Shown here: in pieces, positions 33,352 to 43,971 of the stretch
How the letters are laid out: each line of letters starts with the position of its first letter
Position numbering within the stretch: the first letter of the stretch is position 1
Assembly: GCA_017607445.1 (NCBI GenBank)
Contig: JAEVHH010000004.1
Coordinates: forward strand, 2,480,001 to 2,544,000
Direction of reading: 5' to 3'
DNA length: 64,000 bases
From: Histoplasma ohiense
Taxonomy: Eukaryota; Ascomycota; Eurotiomycetes; Onygenales; Ajellomycetaceae
The notes under the pieces: model-generated
The model's input: only the letters and a program-made list of their open reading frames with translations
What the model was told of the DNA's origin: nothing
Databases searched by the model: none
Made by a program: the position numbers and the translations under genes

Positions 33352-34415
33352 ATGTTCCCGAAGACGTCATCGCGGGCAGTCCGTCCGCGACATCACATAA
33401 TCCACACACTCCGCCCCCGTCAACCGTCCACCAGCCCACCACCAAGCTCCCTATATAACCGGCCCGCGCCCACAGTCGCCTCACTCCGTCCTTTGTCATC
33501 GCTATCATCTTTGGCACGGCCTGCAACGCCTATTTCCATCCCCACAGCGACCCCATCATCCAAACCATTGTCTGCTTCGCTCGGAAGAGTCGTCCCCAGC
33601 CCCTGTCCCTCCTCGTCGTCGCGAACAACTACCCCGCTTCATCGTCACTGGCAAACGAGCATACACTGCTTTTCCTCTTCTGCACGCAACAGCTTTAGAC
33701 CTACCGCTGGCACAATGGTTGTTCATAATATAAAAGAGTAAGTTTGATGGGGGCACTCGGTTTATTTACAAGTTGTGCCGTCTTTTTTTACTTTTTTGTT
33801 CCGCAACCCCCCCCCCTCCCTTTTTTTTTTTTTTTTCCCCGGTTTCCAAGATTTCAAGTTTCTCCCTTTTAACTCTATATAAACATTTCCATATCTCGCA
33901 TTATTTTTCTATTTATCTTGATTTTTGTTTCTTTTGTTGCCGGTGTGGGTTTTTCTAATGTCTTCAAGCCACTCTGGCGCTTCCCTCATTTGAACAATCA
34001 TCCCAAACCCCCACCAAATCCTCTCCGTCCAATCTTGACAAACAAAAGCAACTAACTAACCAACCACCGCAGCCGCACCTCCTTCGAAACTGCCGTCTCC
34101 TCTACCACCGCCGCTGGTGCCGCCAGCAACGCAGCAACCACGGGCCAAAAGACCCCTCTCATCGTCATAGACTGCTTCGCTACCTGGTGCCCCCCATGCA
34201 AGGCCATCGCGCCCAAGCTCGTCGAGTTCTCCGAGCAGTACCCGAACGTGGGCTTCTACAAGGTTGACGTGGACGAGTGTCCGGATGTCGCGCAGGAGCT
34301 GGGCGTGCGGGCGATGCCGACGTTTGTTTTCTTCAAGGACGGACAGAAGGTCGACGAAGTAGTTGGGGCCGTGCCGGCGTCGATTGTGGCGGTGATTGAG
34401 AAGTATGCCTCTTAG
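33352..34415 (+). CDS. Thioredoxin with WCPPC site and mitochondrial-type leader
   Basis: Disulfide reductase of the thioredoxin fold. Exons 33352-33737 and 34073-34415 give 242 residues. The core domain is the last 121 residues: MVVHNIKDRTSFETAV, then LIVIDCFATWCPPCKAIAPK, then FYKVDVDECPDVAQELGVRA, MPTFVFFKDGQK and VVGAVPASIV. The active site is WCPPC rather than WCGPC; the cis-Pro (AMPTF) is kept. Residues 1-121 contain no Asp or Glu, many Arg/Ser/Pro, and end in RNSFRPTAGT, as expected of a mitochondrial presequence. A second in-frame ATG at 33715 would give a cytosolic form of usual length. Which start is used is inference. A poly-pyrimidine/T-rich 330-base intron separates the exons. 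The core also has a Thr/Ala/Ser-rich insert (SSTTAAGAASNAATTGQK) before the beta-strand. Confidence 0.92.
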
Positions 34416-35543
34416 TAGGGGCTTACTTTCTTTTCCTTTTCTCTTCGCTTTCTTTTCGCTCTATTTTCATCTTCTCTGGAAGGATGAGGGTTGACGGTCG
34501 GAAAGAGGGGGAATGGGGCCGGTTGGTGTGAGTAAATAGATGGTATATGTGGTTTTGTGCCCGTTTTCCTTTTCCTTTTCCTTTACTTTTAGCTTGCTTC
34601 TTCCTTCATCCCCTGGAACTGGGAATGTGGAAATTAGCAAGAAAGAAAAAAAGAGGTAAAGGATGGGGGAAAAGTAACTACCCACATGATCGATGGGATG
34701 GGAAAAGGATATGTGTCTTAAATTTTTTTTTTTTTTTTTTCCCCCAATACCATATGATGTATACCTTTTGCTTTTGCTTTTTGCCCTAAGAAGAAGGCTT
34801 TTACTTACCATCAAATGGCCAGAATCAAATTTCCTTGTTAAAACATACACCTCCACATTATAACATTCCCAAGTGCTTCTTCCTCTCAATAGAAGGTGAA
34901 TTAGTTCACAATAATCAGGTATGTCTGTATTATTTTATTCTTTCCATCATCCCGCCATGATGGATAACCTCTTCCATTACATCACTTCATACAGTTTTCT
35001 TTTTCTTTTTTTTTTTTTTCCGGCTTTCTATATTTGGTAGTTGGGGGGCCAACCAAAAGACAATGGAAGTTGGGTGTAGCTGTGGCTTTTACTTCTATAT
35101 ATTTATTTATTCATTTGTTATTTGTTGATCATGCTAGTATTGTCGTTATTGCTATCTAGCTATTTTGAACATTCTTGTAAATAAAGGGAGTGAATGCTAA
35201 TCACATAACCTCAGTGATTATATACTAAGCAGAAGATCAGAGTGATCTAATAAAGATGTTACTATGGATATCCACACACTCTCTAAACTGTCATATTAAA
35301 ATTATATATAAAATAGAACAACAAACAAATCTCTAATAAATGTACAGATGTTATATAAAAAATTAGGTCTAAGAAAAGATATTCGTTGAAATCAGTGTTA
35401 AAGCCTTCTCATTTAATGTCCATAGAATTAGTTTCACTCGATCTATATATATAGTTAGATGCTGCCGCCAATAACCTAGACCCATATTATCATATCTTTG
35501 GTTTTCTCTCCTCCCATTCAGGAACAGATAGATAGATGCCTTT
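34416..35543. other. Intergenic, AT-rich and homopolymer-rich
   Basis: Contains T runs near 34724-34740 and 35008-35021 and AT-rich sequence to 35470. No gene is supported; the 140-residue minus frame here has no motif. Confidence 0.5.
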
Positions 35544-36414
35544 CTAGGAAATGGGGCGGCCACTCATGTCAACAGGTAATTCTTTCCCAGACCCAGGATG
35601 TTTTGATATACGGCGGTCGAATGGCCCATACTTGCTCTCATGTATTCGACCAAAGTGTGTACTATACCAAGTTGCAACCTGCTCATCCAAGCAATCATCT
35701 AGAATATCATTTTCTATGCCCAAATATCCAACCATCATGGAGACCCATGATTTCATTGAAGCCGCCCAGGACGTGAACCCAGCATTGGTTTCCTCAACAA
35801 TCGCAGCTCTGATGAGGCTTTCGAGCAATGTTTACTGGTGTGGGTATAAGATGTTGCCGAATGTGTCGTATTGAGCAGTTGCAAGCGCGGCAGATTGCTT
35901 TGTCGCATTCAATTCTGCCGTTGTACTAAAAATCAGGAAGACTGGCAAATGAGCTTGGGTTCAAAAGTATTTGTTGAAAGCTCTCGAGTAGATGGCTCGG
36001 GCAGTTGAAGGTCTTGCAGGAGCGGTCTACGCGCTCGTAACCTTCGTTTTATCTGCCGCGGAACGGCTTGTGGATCTGGAAGGCCTGCCATAATTTCAGG
36101 GGCAGGATTGCGGTTCGGAGAAGAAGGGATGAATCCAGAGTCTTCGAGTTTGCTCAAAATCTTTGTCCTGGACCACCACCATAGGAAGCTATTCATGTAC
36201 TGTACATACTTACAGTAACTACAGTTAGCAGCAATGCACGGAGGTTTTTCTTTGGAAGTAAAAGGCTTACTCTTATCACTATGGGAACACCTAGATAACT
36301 CATGGCAACAGGACCCCATGTGGAAATGCGGAGAGGCGAAAGGATACGACCAAGTTGCGATGTTTCTGGATCTGGCTCATGATCTTGCAGGCGTCTGAAC
36401 GTGGCTGGATACAC
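35544..36414 (-). pseudogene. Decayed multi-exon gene, family not recognised
   Basis: Three coding-like blocks lie in order on the minus strand. The first (36289-36414) reads FRRLQDHEPDPETSQLGRIL then SPLRISTWGPVAMSYLG. A plausible intron with a GCTAAC branch site ends at GTACAG, just before the second block (35950-36198): YMNSFLWWWSRTKILSKLED, then PEIMAGLPDPQAVPRQIKRR and LQDLQLPEPSTREL. The third block (35544-35905) reads AELNATKQSAALATAQYDTF, GNILYPHQ, stop, TLLESLIRAAIVEETNAGFT, DCLDEQVATWYSTHFGRIHE. The TAA after GNILYPHQ interrupts a frame that is coding-like on both sides. No ATG precedes the first block; the frame opens with GTG after a stop six codons upstream. The lesions suggest a pseudogene, but unseen introns are possible. 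Function unknown. Confidence 0.55.
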
Positions 36415-37133
36415 GGGTAATTAAAAGCTAGCTAGCTGACTTGTTGAGGGAAATGCTGGCCAGGGCGAACGGGTTTGTCTGGTGGTGAAGCGGGCGTTGG
36501 TAGTAGAGGGAACGAACCCATCCAAACCCCCAACAGAAGGTGCCAACATAGGCACCATCATTATTTATTTATTTATTATTATTTCTTTTTAATTTTTTAT
36601 TTTTTATTTACCATCCTGCTTCAACTTTGCGACCAAGCCCCTTTGATGATGGCTCTGAAGGAAATTACTGGCATAAAACTTACTACTTCATACATACCAC
36701 CTTCAATCTTGTCTGTTTACAAAAGAAAATAGATGAATTGTTTTTTTCTGTACATACCTACCCACACCGCAGAGATAGATAGATAGATCAGCAAATACTG
36801 AATTTAGCATGGTGGATGTTGACTTATCTCAGCCGATCCGAGCTAACTTAGTTAACTAAAACAAAGTAGTCAAAAATAAAGCAGAAGTTGATGATTTCCC
36901 AAATGCATGCATTTCCAAGAAATGACGAAACGGAAGCGGGAAAAAATGAGAGAAAAAACTTGTGGGGCGTCTCCTTCCGGGACCAGGCCGGACGAGTGTC
37001 GGTTGCGTGGTTTGGTTTAAGGGGGATGAGAACGAGACGAGAGCTGGAGATTGGAAAGAGAGGATTAGAAGAACGAGCCACATGCGATGAACGCTGCAAG
37101 AAGAACATATCATAGAGATTTATTTGAAAACAA

Positions 37134-37175
<42 letters not shown>

Positions 37176-37929
37176 ACAAAGTTCGAACAGGATAGCCAGA
37201 TGGGGAAGTCAAAAAGATGCAAGTGGGAAAAGTACCTGGAAGCAAACAGCTATCCTCCATATTGATGAGTAAAATTGTATGGGTTCGTATAGGAAAATGC
37301 CACACTTTTTATCCATCAACTAAAAAAATAAAATAAAATAAAGAGAAGAGAAAAGAAGAGAGCAATATGACACCAATACGATGATCCGCTAGCTTAAACA
37401 ATGGGAAATCGAGGCAGATATCAAAAAGAAAACCACCGGGAGCAAGAACCGAGATGGGGTTGAGGGAGGAAGAGAGTGGGAGAAACAAAAATGAGATCTT
37501 TAACTTCGTGGGACCATTATGCAGGAAAAATATGAGGAATGATAAGCTCAGTGATAAAACTCCGAACTGGTAGATGAGGTGGAACAGGACGAGAGAGGAC
37601 GAAAAATGACAGGGTAAAAGGTGACAGGAGTACATAAAGATAAAATCGTTTAACAACGCCATTGTCGCTAACGATGGGGACAGAGGGAGGCGGGAAAGGT
37701 CAAACGGTATATTTGCGACATGGAAGGGCAGGACAGAACAGGCCACGGCCAGAGTTCTTGAGCGGAAAGTGCATTGCATTGGGGAATTTGCACGAGAAGT
37801 TGATGTCGACGAGCCATTTTTCGTTATGGTTAAATAAGCCGCCGGCCGTAACTTATGTACATTTGGATTATGGGCACATATGTGTAGCATGGTTGTGCGT
37901 TTATCCCCCTTGTACATGTAATGTCAGAT
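36415..37929. other. Intergenic, homopolymer-rich
   Basis: No gene is supported. Features are ATTT-rich runs at 36559-36610, a 35-base A tract at 37137-37171 and purine-rich sequence before the OTU gene's 3' end. The 202-residue minus frame at 37309-37917 is hydrophobic low complexity opposite purine-rich DNA and is judged chance. Confidence 0.5.
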
Positions 37930-39950
37930 TCATTCGTCATCCTCCTCGTCCTTGTAGTCGCTGTCAGCATCATCATCGCCATCGCCATCGCCATCCTCAT
38001 CCTCATCCTCATCCTCATCCTCATCAGCATCAGCATCAGCATCAGCATATTCGTCATCAATATCATCCTCCTCCTTAGAGTTCGTAGCCTCCGAGCCTTG
38101 ACTGGCACTAGGTGATAAGGTCCTCACACTACATGGATCGCCATCGTGGTCATCGTCGTCATTTTCAATTGATCTGATCACGCCATCCGTCTGCTTCTGC
38201 TTCTGTTTCCGCTTGGTGTAGTGTTCCTTCGTGATCGGTTCAGGGCTCAGAGTACGTGTGCCTGTCAGTGTGCGTGTGGCTGTGCTTGTGCCAGTACGGC
38301 TGCCAGTGCCAATTCCCACATCCAAATTTCCTTGCCCGGCGTTGAGATGGCCATTTCGGTTTGTACCATCATGGTGGTCATTGTCCCTGTCGCTGATATT
38401 GTACTTATTATGATCATCACCTTCCTCATCATCATTATTATGATTAACTTCAATTGCAACCACCTCACTCCGATTCCCGAGGATATCAACCGTGACATCC
38501 TCCAGCATACGGCGTTTTCGACACCTGCCACGGGAACGGCGGGTAGCAGTACGCACAGTGCCATCTTCTTCATCCAAGTCGCTGTCATTTGCGGACCGTT
38601 TGCTCGTCACACTATGGCGGGAGGAGGAACGTGAGGAAGATCCCTGAACGGCTCCAGAGGATGTATTCATTGTTGAGGAGGATTTAGGACAGTAGCCTCC
38701 GCTACGTGGAGTAGGCACAGAATTTGAAGTCGTGGTTGAAGATAGCGACGTTGGGAAAGGAATCGATGATCTGGGTAACGCACGGTTTTTGTTTTCCACT
38801 AGTCTATTAAGAGCGGCGGTAATGTTGGGGCTACACTCTCCAATCATGGCTCTGATTGACTCGTCATCGTTTGCTGGGACTCTTTGTCCGAAGATTGTTA
38901 TCATCCAATGCATATCAGCAGGATGAGTGACGGTGGGATTTTGGGACTCTGACGGAATGTTCTCCGGGTTGATTTTTTGGTCGATCATCGGCTCCTTGCT
39001 TGTGATTTTTCTGTAAATAATATCGGCCGCCTTAATCCTTTCTGGAAGCTTTGGAAGTCCGACATGAGGCCCATCTAGATTCCGCACTGAGGAATAGTGC
39101 TGGAACGACTGCAGAAAATGTCAGTGAGAATGATATCTGAATCCATTAGGGGATTCACATACGTGAAAAGCTAGATGTATAACCCCCCGATTCGGATCTG
39201 CCTCAGCAAAGAAGTTTTGAAACCTCTGGACTCCGTCTTCCGAATATACTAGCACATCCAGCCCATAAGCTTGGCAGAAAGCCTGGATTTCAGGTGAGCC
39301 CCCCCAAGCATTCTGTCCTTTCATTTCGTTGAGCATGAGTTTAAACTTCGCGGCTTGCCCTTCTGCAGTAGCAGCTCTGTCTACATTGGTATACGCAAGA
39401 CGGGCAGCTTGAGCGGCGCTCCTCCTGGGAGCTCGACGCTCTCCCCCAACATCTGCGGTGAAATCTCTGAAATAGTCCGCATTGTCCCGCATATGCTGGA
39501 CCAAACGCTCTCGGATTTCAATGTGGCGGTCAACGCTTCCGTACAATTGGTCTGAGAGTGAGTAGAAGAGACAATTTCCTAGAAAAGTAAATGGACATGT
39601 ATCAGCCGTATGATTGAACGATTGGTGCTTTTCTAGCTAGTACGGATATGGCAATGAAGAAGAAGAGGAGGAGGAGGAGGAGGAGGAAGAAGGAGGACAA
39701 AACAACAAAGGAAAAAGCAGCACCTACCATCGCCAAGGATAGGCATAGCATATAGATTGAAGTAATCAAGACATCCCAGTTTGAGACTGCTCTTGCTAGG
39801 CATCCCGGCCATGGCCATCTCTAGGTGCATTTTCATGGCACTGTCCTCGGGAGGGCTAGTCCTGTTACTAGCAGGACCGGAGGAGTGGGATTTTCTTCGG
39901 GCCATGATAGGGACGATTCTGGAGTTGGAGGGTGGTGGAAGGTTAGCCAT
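37930..39950 (-). CDS. OTU-domain cysteine protease (deubiquitinase)
   Basis: Predicted ubiquitin-removing protease of the OTU family, similar in layout to OTUD3-type proteins. Exons 39728-39950, 39163-39578 and 37930-39108 give 605 residues. The catalytic motif GDGNCLFYSLSDQLYG places Asp74 and Cys77; it is only formed after splicing the intron 39579-39727. The catalytic His is His217 in FQHYSSVRNLDGPH, again formed across an exon junction. In between are EIRERLVQHMRDNADYF and WGGSPEIQAFCQAYGLDVLV. The C-terminal 300 residues are disordered, with Ser-rich, Arg-rich (TRRSRGRCRKRRM) and Asp-rich parts ending in a long (Asp/Ala/Glu) tail coded by triplet and hexamer repeats. The gene is divergent from the D-amino-acid oxidase gene. 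Confidence 0.92.
37967..38047. repeat. CATCGC/CATCCT microsatellite coding the acidic tail
   Basis: Tandem triplet and hexamer units (CATCGC, CATCCT, CATCAG) code for Asp-Ala, Asp-Glu and Asp-Gly runs near the C-terminus of the OTU protein. They are kept in frame. Confidence 0.85.
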
Positions 39951-41135
39951 GGTTGCAGAGGAACAGCCTTTAAGGGCTTCATCTGGGAGCCGTTCGGTAT
40001 TCAGGGATTCGTAATGTTCTTCCTTCGGTGGGGAGCGGGCGGGGCGATGGGAGTGAAGGGAGGGAAATGTAGCAGAGAGATGAATTATTTCTTCAATAGG
40101 ACAATAGAAACCAGATTGGCTGGGTGGGGATGGTAGAATAGCCGCAATAAGGGAATCTGTTTGTGAATCCGGAGTGGTGAGTGCAATGGGCGGTAGACTG
40201 GTGAAGAGAAATGAACAGTGATTAGAGATCTAGTGACATTTAATTTATTTAACAGAGCTCTCAGCAGCCACCAGCACGGCTGCAGGAGTTCAGCAGTGAA
40301 AGAAGAGCAACAACATTCATCAACAATCAACAATCAACTGTGAGTACACACTTCGGCCAGCTGTATGCTCGCTGGGCAGGCGGAGATGATGGAAGACGGC
40401 CAGATAAGGAACGCCCGTACAAGCACTGTGTAATCTGTGTCTTGTACCGGTACTCGCATCGTGCACTGTCTACTGCCCTTGGATCTTGTACTGGTACCGT
40501 GCTGTGCTGTCCATACAGCATCATCGACGGAGCTGCCAAGACAGCCCCCTCACGTGGCTCGAAATTTCATCGTAAACCTTCACATGTATGTGTTCTTTTC
40601 TCCCTTCATCCTTCTTTTCCCTCGAAATCAAGAGTGCTCACCCCCTCAATGCTTGCTGTCCTTCCTACTACGGGCTGCTATGTTAAGTGTATAATTAGCA
40701 AAACATGAAGGAGTAGTCAGTTAATTAGTGAATTAAACACTCTATTCTTCAAGCTGCAATGTTGAAAAATATCTATGGGAATGTTATGGAACTTACCCAG
40801 TTCCGTAAAAACCACCGGGTTTCAATATAGTCCGCCTTCATGAGCAACTGCGCATCTCCCCTCCCCATGAGCGAACGGAAGCTTCAAACTACACCGTGTC
40901 CTTCGGACCCCACTCAGCGCCAACCCTTGGCTGGCGATAACGGGCCGATAAGACGGGTGGGTTCTCCGCATTCAAGCTCCGGCACTTGGAGCTCCGCAGA
41001 CAATTTAATTTTTACACCACTCGCTCTCGCTCCACGTTTTTTCATGTAGCCTACATTTCCCTTCCTCAACAGCGATTATATTGAATATTAAACTTCTTTG
41101 CGACTTTCTCCTACGGTGCGGAGTACAGTTACGGC
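39951..41135. promoter_or_regulatory. Divergent promoter of OTU protease and D-amino-acid oxidase
   Basis: Shared 1.2 kb upstream region with a short direct repeat of ATCAACA near 40317-40338. Frames here are short and unsupported. No specific factor site can be named with confidence. Confidence 0.45.
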
Positions 41136-42867
41136 ATGGCACCGAACAAGATCGTGGTGGCTGGGTGTGTGGTTCCTCCCCTCTTCCAGTACTCCTGGCG
41201 CGCACGCCCTTTGTGGAACAAACCAAAAAAAAAAAAAAAATCTCAAAAAATCACTAGGCTCACCATCTCCATTTGGATTTGTATTCTCCCTCCAGGGCCG
41301 GAGTGACAGGGCTAACTACCGCCCTCCTTCTCTCCCGAGATGCATCCAATGAGGTTACCGTGGCTGCAAAGCATATGCCTGGTGATTACGACATCGAGTA
41401 CTGCTCGCCTTGGGCCGGCGCAAATTACCTACCGTGCGTTTTACGGGTTCTCTGCCTTACTGTTACACTTCGTGCCTGTTCCATTCCGCGCTTAAGAGCT
41501 GCTTTTTAATCAATCAATAGGGTCGGGCAGCCCGGCAGCGCCCATGCGGAGTGGGAGAAGAATACATGGCCTGTCTTAGCGGATTTGGCTAGGAATGACC
41601 CGAGTGCTGGTATTCATTTTCAGCGTGGGTTTTATGGCTACTTCTTCCTTTCTTCCTTTATTCCCCCGCTCCCCTTTCTAGAGGACGATGGGGTCGTGCA
41701 AGGTGATGAATTTTTCCTTTTCCCGCAGAACTAATTCTTTCGACAATCGGATTGATAGGGACCGTCATAAATTCTCGTGATAAGGACGCAGAATCCACGA
41801 CCGGCCAGTGGTTCGCGGAACTATCAAAATCGCAGCCGTGGTTCAAGGACGTCGTCCCGGATGTATGTTCTACGCTAACCAGCCCAATTTTTTTTTTTTT
41901 TTTTTATTTTCTTCTTTCTGATTACCGTTCTATCCTCCATTGCTGATTATCCGCCATGAGAGTTCCTTATATGATAATAATAACGAAAATTACCGGAACT
42001 ATGTAATAGTTCTACGTCCTCCCCAGGGAGGAACTAGGACCCGGCGTCGACGCTGCGACCTCATTCACGTCCGTCTGTATCAACACGGGCATCTACCTCC
42101 CCTGGCTAGTCTCCCAATGCCTCAAGAACAGCGTCGTATTCAAGCGCGCTGTCTTCAAGCATATTGCCGATGCAGCATCTGCGCATCATTCGGGTACGAA
42201 GGCGGACGTTGTCGTGAACTGCACAGGCCTCTCGTCGAGGAAACTGGGTGGCGTGGAGGATCTGAAGTTGCTACCCGCCCGTGGCCAGATCGTGGTTGTT
42301 GGGAATGATCCCGGGATTATGACGTCGATTTCCGGGTCCGATGATGGTGACGATGAGGTTTGCTATATTATGAATAGGGCTGCCGGTTAGTGGATTTCAA
42401 GGCTTTTCCTCTCCCTGAGTTTCTCTTTTCTTTTCTTTTCCTTTCTTTTGGATGTCTGTGCAATTTCATCAACTACCTTATCCTTTCGCTCACTTCTCCC
42501 AGGCGGCGGCACCATCCTTGGCGGCACTTATCAAAAGAACAACTGGGAATCCCAGCCAGACCCATCCATAGCCGTGCGCATCATGAAAAGATGCGTTGAT
42601 CTTTGTCCGAATCTAGTTGGTAAAGATGCAAACGGCAAACAGCGCGGCATCGAAGGGCTGGATATCATCCGACACGGAGTTGGTTTGCGGCCGCTGAGGG
42701 AAGGAGGGGTGAGGATGGAGACCGAAACGATTGGGAATGTCATTGTTGTCCATAACTATGGCCATGGCGGGTTTGGGTATCAGGCTTCGTGGGGGTGTTC
42801 GGCTGCCGCTGCGAAGATGGTCAGGGAAGCGTTGGGGAAGAAGGGGACGGCCAGGGCGAAGTTGTAA
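41136..42867 (+). CDS. DAO1: D-amino-acid oxidase, peroxisomal
   Basis: FAD enzyme that oxidises D-amino acids to 2-oxo acids, ammonia and hydrogen peroxide. Six exons (41136-41164, 41296-41433, 41521-41624, 41759-41862, 42010-42385, 42503-42867) give 371 residues. The dinucleotide motif is KIVVAGAGVTGLTTALLLSR. Family blocks follow: SPWAGANYLPVGQPGSAHAE, ESTTGQWFAEL, DFYVLPREELGPG, SFTSVCINTGIYLPWL, VVNCTGLSSRKLGGVEDLKL, LPARGQIVVV, GGTILGGTYQKNNWE, HGVGLRPLREGGVR and the signature VIVVHNYGHGGFGYQASWG. The ending AKL is a type 1 peroxisome signal. Intron 3 has two in-frame acceptors 30 bases apart; the downstream one restores the family sequence HFQRTVINSRDKDA. All key parts are intact. Confidence 0.94.
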
Positions 42868-43971
42868 ATTTTAATAATTTTATGTTTAGATTGTATAAAT
42901 GTCATTTCTTAGGTGATGTTCTTTCTTCCCCCCCTCGTCTATCCATCTTGGGGTATATGCTGTGCTACTTTTATGCCTTTTCTCAGAGCCTTTTTGAGTG
43001 ATCAACAGTTTCGGAGTAATGTTACAAAGTAATGAGACTAGTAGCGATAGAAAACTAAACCCTATTCATTAGATATAACATAATATCCTCGAGTAATTAG
43101 GAGCAAAAGAATGTATTTTCGGAAACAGGAGTTGCCCGAAATTTTTTTACCAATTGATGCCAAGGAATGGCGGCCATGGGCCATAAAAAACACTCGTTTC
43201 TGCAAACCTCCACACATCGGAGACGTGCCCGATATATATTTTATTTACAACAAACAGGCTAGAAAGCATCGCTGGGAAGGAGAGGACTGTATTCCTCCTT
43301 CACATTGGCCATCGGATTTCCCAAGTTATGAACCTGTTGTTAAATAAATACTATCTAGCAACCTCCCAAGCCATCGCTGCTTACCACCTCTGAATATCAT
43401 CAACGGCTCACCGACGCTCTCTATTGACGATAATATTACGGGTCATATACCAAAGGGAATAGTAAATAACGGCGGAAGGGTGCCACAGGTCGGGCGGAAT
43501 AAGAGCAAGTGGATGGCTTTTGCAAATAGCCTTCGCAGTCAAAACGCTTGCCATACGCAGGGACAGAAGTGGACATCTACGCTGTAATTTACGTTGCTTT
43601 TGTGATTCCAGAGTGGTGCTGAAAATTGAAACAGACTATTGCCTAGCCTTAGAGAACCCACAGTTATTCTAATGTCATGGCATCCATACCTATAGGAAAG
43701 CGTTGCAAACTCTGCCTAATTCCGGCATACTTCGGATGGGCTACGGGGCGCATTAAATTCCCTTTTTTGTGCATGATTTCAAGGTACTGCGAGCTCTCCA
43801 ACAGCGACAATGGGTTAGGATGCCGGCACTTTTAGAAATGTTCTGTGATATATAATGCAGCCAACTGTGCCTCAGAAAGGGGAAGATGGGTGCAAGCCCT
43901 CCCAGCTCGTCCCAGAGGACCAGGAGCTATTCTATACATTCCCTGTGTTTGATCTTGGTCTCAGTTGAAAC
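42868..43971. other. Intergenic
   Basis: Holds one isolated 78-codon ORF (listed separately) and otherwise no recognisable feature. The sequence before 43972 is the presumed former promoter of the broken oxidase. Confidence 0.45.
43111..43347 (+). CDS. Isolated small ORF, possibly a gene fragment
   Basis: A 78-residue frame with an ATG start (PEIFLPIDAKEWRPWAIKNT then IYFIYNKQARKHRWEGEDCI), rich in aromatic and charged residues and protein-like in composition. No family or splice partner is recognised. It may be the tail of a lost gene or chance. Confidence 0.3.
   Translation: MYFRKQELPEIFLPIDAKEWRPWAIKNTRFCKPPHIGDVPDIYFIYNKQARKHRWEGEDCIPPSHWPSDFPSYEPVVK

Noticed and set aside
37309..37917. 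Minus-strand 202-codon hydrophobic frame
   Set aside because: Low-complexity Phe/Leu/Ser from purine-rich plus strand, with no motif, and it abuts the OTU gene's 3' region.
37662..38115. Plus-strand frames with HPHPHQ or ILILIS repeats
   Set aside because: They are shadows of the Asp-rich tail of the OTU protease in other frames.
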